This document shows positions 24,688 through 26,289 of a stretch of DNA of 26,289 nt, in pieces. The translations under genes and the position numbers were made by a program. The notes under the pieces are model-generated. The model had not been told where the DNA came from. It made no database searches and saw nothing but the letters and a program-made list of their open reading frames with translations. The stretch is from Chrysochromulina tobinii (lineage: Eukaryota; Haptophyta; Prymnesiales; Chrysochromulinaceae). The DNA is taken from contig JWZX01002959.1 of NCBI GenBank assembly GCA_001275005.1, positions 1 to 26,289 on the forward strand, in the 5' to 3' direction. Position 1 is the stretch's first letter; each line of letters opens with the position of its first letter.

Positions 24688-26224
24688 ATGTCGTCGCCGA
24701 TGTGCGGGCGGGGACCGCCACCGGCTCGAGCCGGAGCGTGCGGCGTTTGCGGCTGCGAATTCAAGAGCCGGAACGCTCTCTTCGAGCATCTGAAGACATC
24801 GTGCTTGCCCGCGGTCGCCACGCTCACCGTGCCCTCCGATCAGCTGGCCGAAAAGCCAAGACTCTCGCTGCTGGTTGGGTTCGTCGGGGACACCTGGTAC
24901 GGCACCAAGATGAATGGGCCGACTTGCGAGATCGTTCGGCCTTCGGTCGCCGCCGCGGTGCTCGCCGCTGCGCAGCGCGCGTGGGGCCCGATCGTGACTG
25001 CAGCCAATGCCGAGGCGGTTCGGACCGAACGGGGTGCCAGTGCCGCTGCCAACGTGGTGCTGCTCACGATGCTGCGCGGCGACGCCGGGGCCAGCAGCGA
25101 GACCGACGCCGACAAGCTGCGCCGTGAGCTGCCACCGTCGATCACGCTCCTCGCCGGGCCGCGCCTCGCGCCACCAGCCAAGCAAGGAGAGGAGCTGTTC
25201 AAGCTCGTGCGCTTGCAGGTGTACACGTGTGCGGTGCCGTACTCGGCGCTGCTGCCAGGGCCGGCATCGCTCGAGCAGCAGCAGGAGGAGCAGCAGTACG
25301 AGCAGCCGCAGCAGCCCCAGGCGCTCCCTAATTTGGGATCGCTCCCTAATTTGGGATCGCTCGGCTCGTGCGTGTGGCTCGCCGGGCTGCCGCTCGGCAG
25401 CGCCGCGTCCGACGTGCGCCAGCTGCTGCAAGCCGTTGGCGTGGAGCGGTACGTGAAGGACGTGGTGATCAAGGGCGACTCGAGGCTCGAAGGTGGCGAC
25501 GCCGTCTTGGGCGCAACGGCTGAGGGCGCCGTCTTGGGCGCGGTGGCTGAGGGCGTGGACGGTGGCAATGGCCCACACGCGGGCGCCGTCTTGGGCGCAG
25601 ACCACACGACGGCGACGCTCATGCTCATCGCGCCGCGCGCCGCGCCCAAGACGGCGCCGGGCGCGCCGCCCGGAGCGCCCGCGAGCGAAGTGCCCGAGAC
25701 GGCGCCGTGCGCGGCGGTGCTTGGGGCGCTCGATGGATACACGTGGCGCGGAGCCACGTTGATTGCCCTCGATGGCGCCGAGTCCGAGGCCAAGCAAGCG
25801 GTCCATGCGCGCATCTCGAGTGTGCTCGCGCGCCTCGCAGCGGCCAAAAGCTTCCACAACTTTATCCAGACCAAAGGGGGGGTGAGCGCGAGCAGCGCGG
25901 CGCGTCGGCTGCAGGTGAGTCTCGTCAATTGCCACTGATGGCCACTGATTGCCATTGATTGCCTCTGATTGCCTCTGATTGCCTCTCTCGGCTGCGGCGC
26001 GTCGGCTGCAGGTGAGCACCGCCGACATCACGGAGGACCTGCGCGCCCAGCACGGCGCGCGTCCCGAGGGCGCGTGGCGGACGGGAGATTGGGTCCAGAT
26101 ACACCTTGGCGCGCGTGAGTTTGGGGCGCAACAGCTGCGGCGGCTTACAGGGGTGCTCGTGGCGCTCGTGCGCGGTGTCGAGGGGGACGAGTACCTACGC
26201 CGATGCTTCGACCCGAGGCAGCAG
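24688..26224 (+). CDS. C2HC zinc finger fused to Pus1/TruA-like pseudouridine synthase (3' partial, two introns)
   Basis: Exon 1 is 24688-25914 (409 residues) and exon 2 is 26012-26224 (71 residues); a second intron runs to the window end, so the gene continues. Residues 18-39 form a C-x2-C-x12-H-x4-C finger (CGVCGCEF...HLKTSC). The synthase core follows: GFVGDTWYGTKMNG, then AVRTERGASAAANVVLL, where the family has RTD(K/A)GVxA with catalytic Asp; here it is Glu114. LPPSITLLAGPRL and KLVRLQVYTCAVPYSALL match the substrate-domain motif. KSFHNFIQTKG...ARRLQ matches the family's HNF...RR element. Exon 2 reads GDWVQIHLGAREFGAQQLRRLTGVLVALVRG, matching the GxxFxxHQIRKMxG helix but with the His lost. 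An acidic and GAVLGA-rich insertion lies at about 190-360. Glu for Asp and loss of other conserved residues suggest weakened or lost catalysis (inference); an RNA-binding pseudoenzyme is the alternative. Confidence 0.78.
25322..25357 (+). repeat. 18-bp direct repeat, two identical copies
   Basis: CGCTCCCTAATTTGGGAT occurs twice in tandem, in frame, encoding LPNLGS twice. The unit contains an inverted repeat (TCCC...GGGA). Confidence 0.85.
25499..25657. repeat. Cluster of four 16-nt palindromic elements
   Basis: GCGCCGTCTTGGGCGC lies at 25526-25541 and 25583-25598, with one change at 25499-25514. Its exact reverse complement lies at 25642-25657. The forward copies encode AVLGA/GAVLGA and the reverse copy APKTAP. 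It differs from the copies near 1137 only in one loop base (T for G). Confidence 0.72.
25915..26011 (+). other. Introner-like intron 1 (97 nt, phase 0) with exon duplication
   Basis: It begins GTGAGTCTCGTCAATTGCC. It then carries about five 10-nt units of the TGATTGCCTC type, each with a branch-site-like CTGAT or TTGAT, and ends in CTGCAG. Its last 18 nt (25994-26011) copy the last 18 nt of the upstream exon (25897-25914). The identity continues through GTGAG on both sides, a 23-nt direct repeat in all. Removing it rejoins the Pus1-like frame (ARRLQ|VSTAD), and reading through gives a stop at once. Confidence 0.85.
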
Positions 26225-26289
26225 GTGAGTCTCGTCAATTGCCTCTGATGGCCACTGATTGCCTCTGATGCTTCGACCCGAGGCAGCAG
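26225..26289 (+). other. Introner-like intron 2 (65 nt visible, phase 0) with exon duplication
   Basis: It starts with the same GTGAGTCTCGTCAATTGCC as intron 1 and matches its first 40 or so bases with one change. Its last 23 nt (26267-26289) repeat the last 23 nt of the upstream exon (26202-26224), ending CAGCAG at the window edge. The 3' splice site is therefore predicted at the final base. Confidence 0.75.

Noticed and set aside
24646-26238. Long minus-strand open frame opposite the Pus1-like gene
   Set aside because: The plus strand carries recognisable domains and consistent introns. The minus frame is low complexity and reads through the introner repeats.
25915-26289. Transposon terminal repeats explaining the flanking duplications
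   Set aside because: The inserts are only about 40-80 nt beyond the duplicated exon ends, carry no terminal inverted repeats or coding capacity, and begin and end as splice sites. An introner is the simpler reading, though a non-autonomous DNA element origin remains possible.

Overview
The window reads as nuclear DNA of a GC-rich, gene-dense, photosynthetic protist. The genes are eukaryotic families with sparse, short GT-AG introns. Genes lie on both strands, often as close divergent or convergent pairs. The HCF173-like protein has a bipartite leader (signal peptide, then a Phe after Ala-Ser), as in algae with a complex red-derived plastid. A haptophyte or a stramenopile such as a pelagophyte fits best; this is inference from gene content and GC, and no taxonomic marker is present.

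Layout. (1) 2-5677, +: a very long Glu/Ala-rich coiled-coil protein with a clathrin-box-like and a DPF motif, a PDZ domain and FG-rich stretches; it is open at the left edge. (2) 6235-8017, +: one gene with one intron encoding RST, SUMO-like, WWE and PARP catalytic domains. (3) 8362-12323, +: one gene with one intron encoding an N-terminal ubiquitin-like domain, a probable PH-like domain and a C48 (Ulp/SENP) SUMO protease split by large insertions. Genes 2 and 3 share a duplicated upstream element. (4) 12615-14054, +: a SET-domain lysine methyltransferase of the Rubisco-LSMT/SETD3 type. (5) 14477-15379, -: a small PDZ plus C2-like protein. (6) 15551-16873, +: a low-complexity basic protein with RPxSA-type motifs. 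(7) 17440-19464, -: an HCF173-like plastid protein. (8) 19775-21820, +: a four-helix voltage sensor fused to a class I cyclic-nucleotide phosphodiesterase. (9) 22227-24512, -: a six-repeat NHL propeller with a C-terminal coiled coil. (10) 24688 to the right edge, +: a C2HC zinc finger fused to a Pus1/TruA-like pseudouridine synthase whose catalytic Asp position holds Glu. It is interrupted by two closely related introns, each flanked by an 18-23 nt duplication of the upstream exon.

How they work together. The one clear functional grouping is genes 2 and 3: a SUMO-like/ADP-ribosyltransferase fusion next to a ubiquitin-like/SUMO-protease fusion, both with beta-grasp domains that lack a C-terminal Gly-Gly, and both behind related upstream sequence. 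This is the best candidate for an undescribed system. The other genes look like ordinary neighbours: plastid biogenesis (7), cyclic-nucleotide signalling coupled to membrane voltage (8), protein methylation (4), RNA modification (10) and scaffolding (1, 5, 9). No tRNA, rRNA, CRISPR array or intact transposon was seen. The most notable DNA-level features are the paired introner-like introns, a recurrent 16-nt imperfect palindrome at both ends of the window, and a 41-bp tandem repeat between convergent genes 6 and 7.
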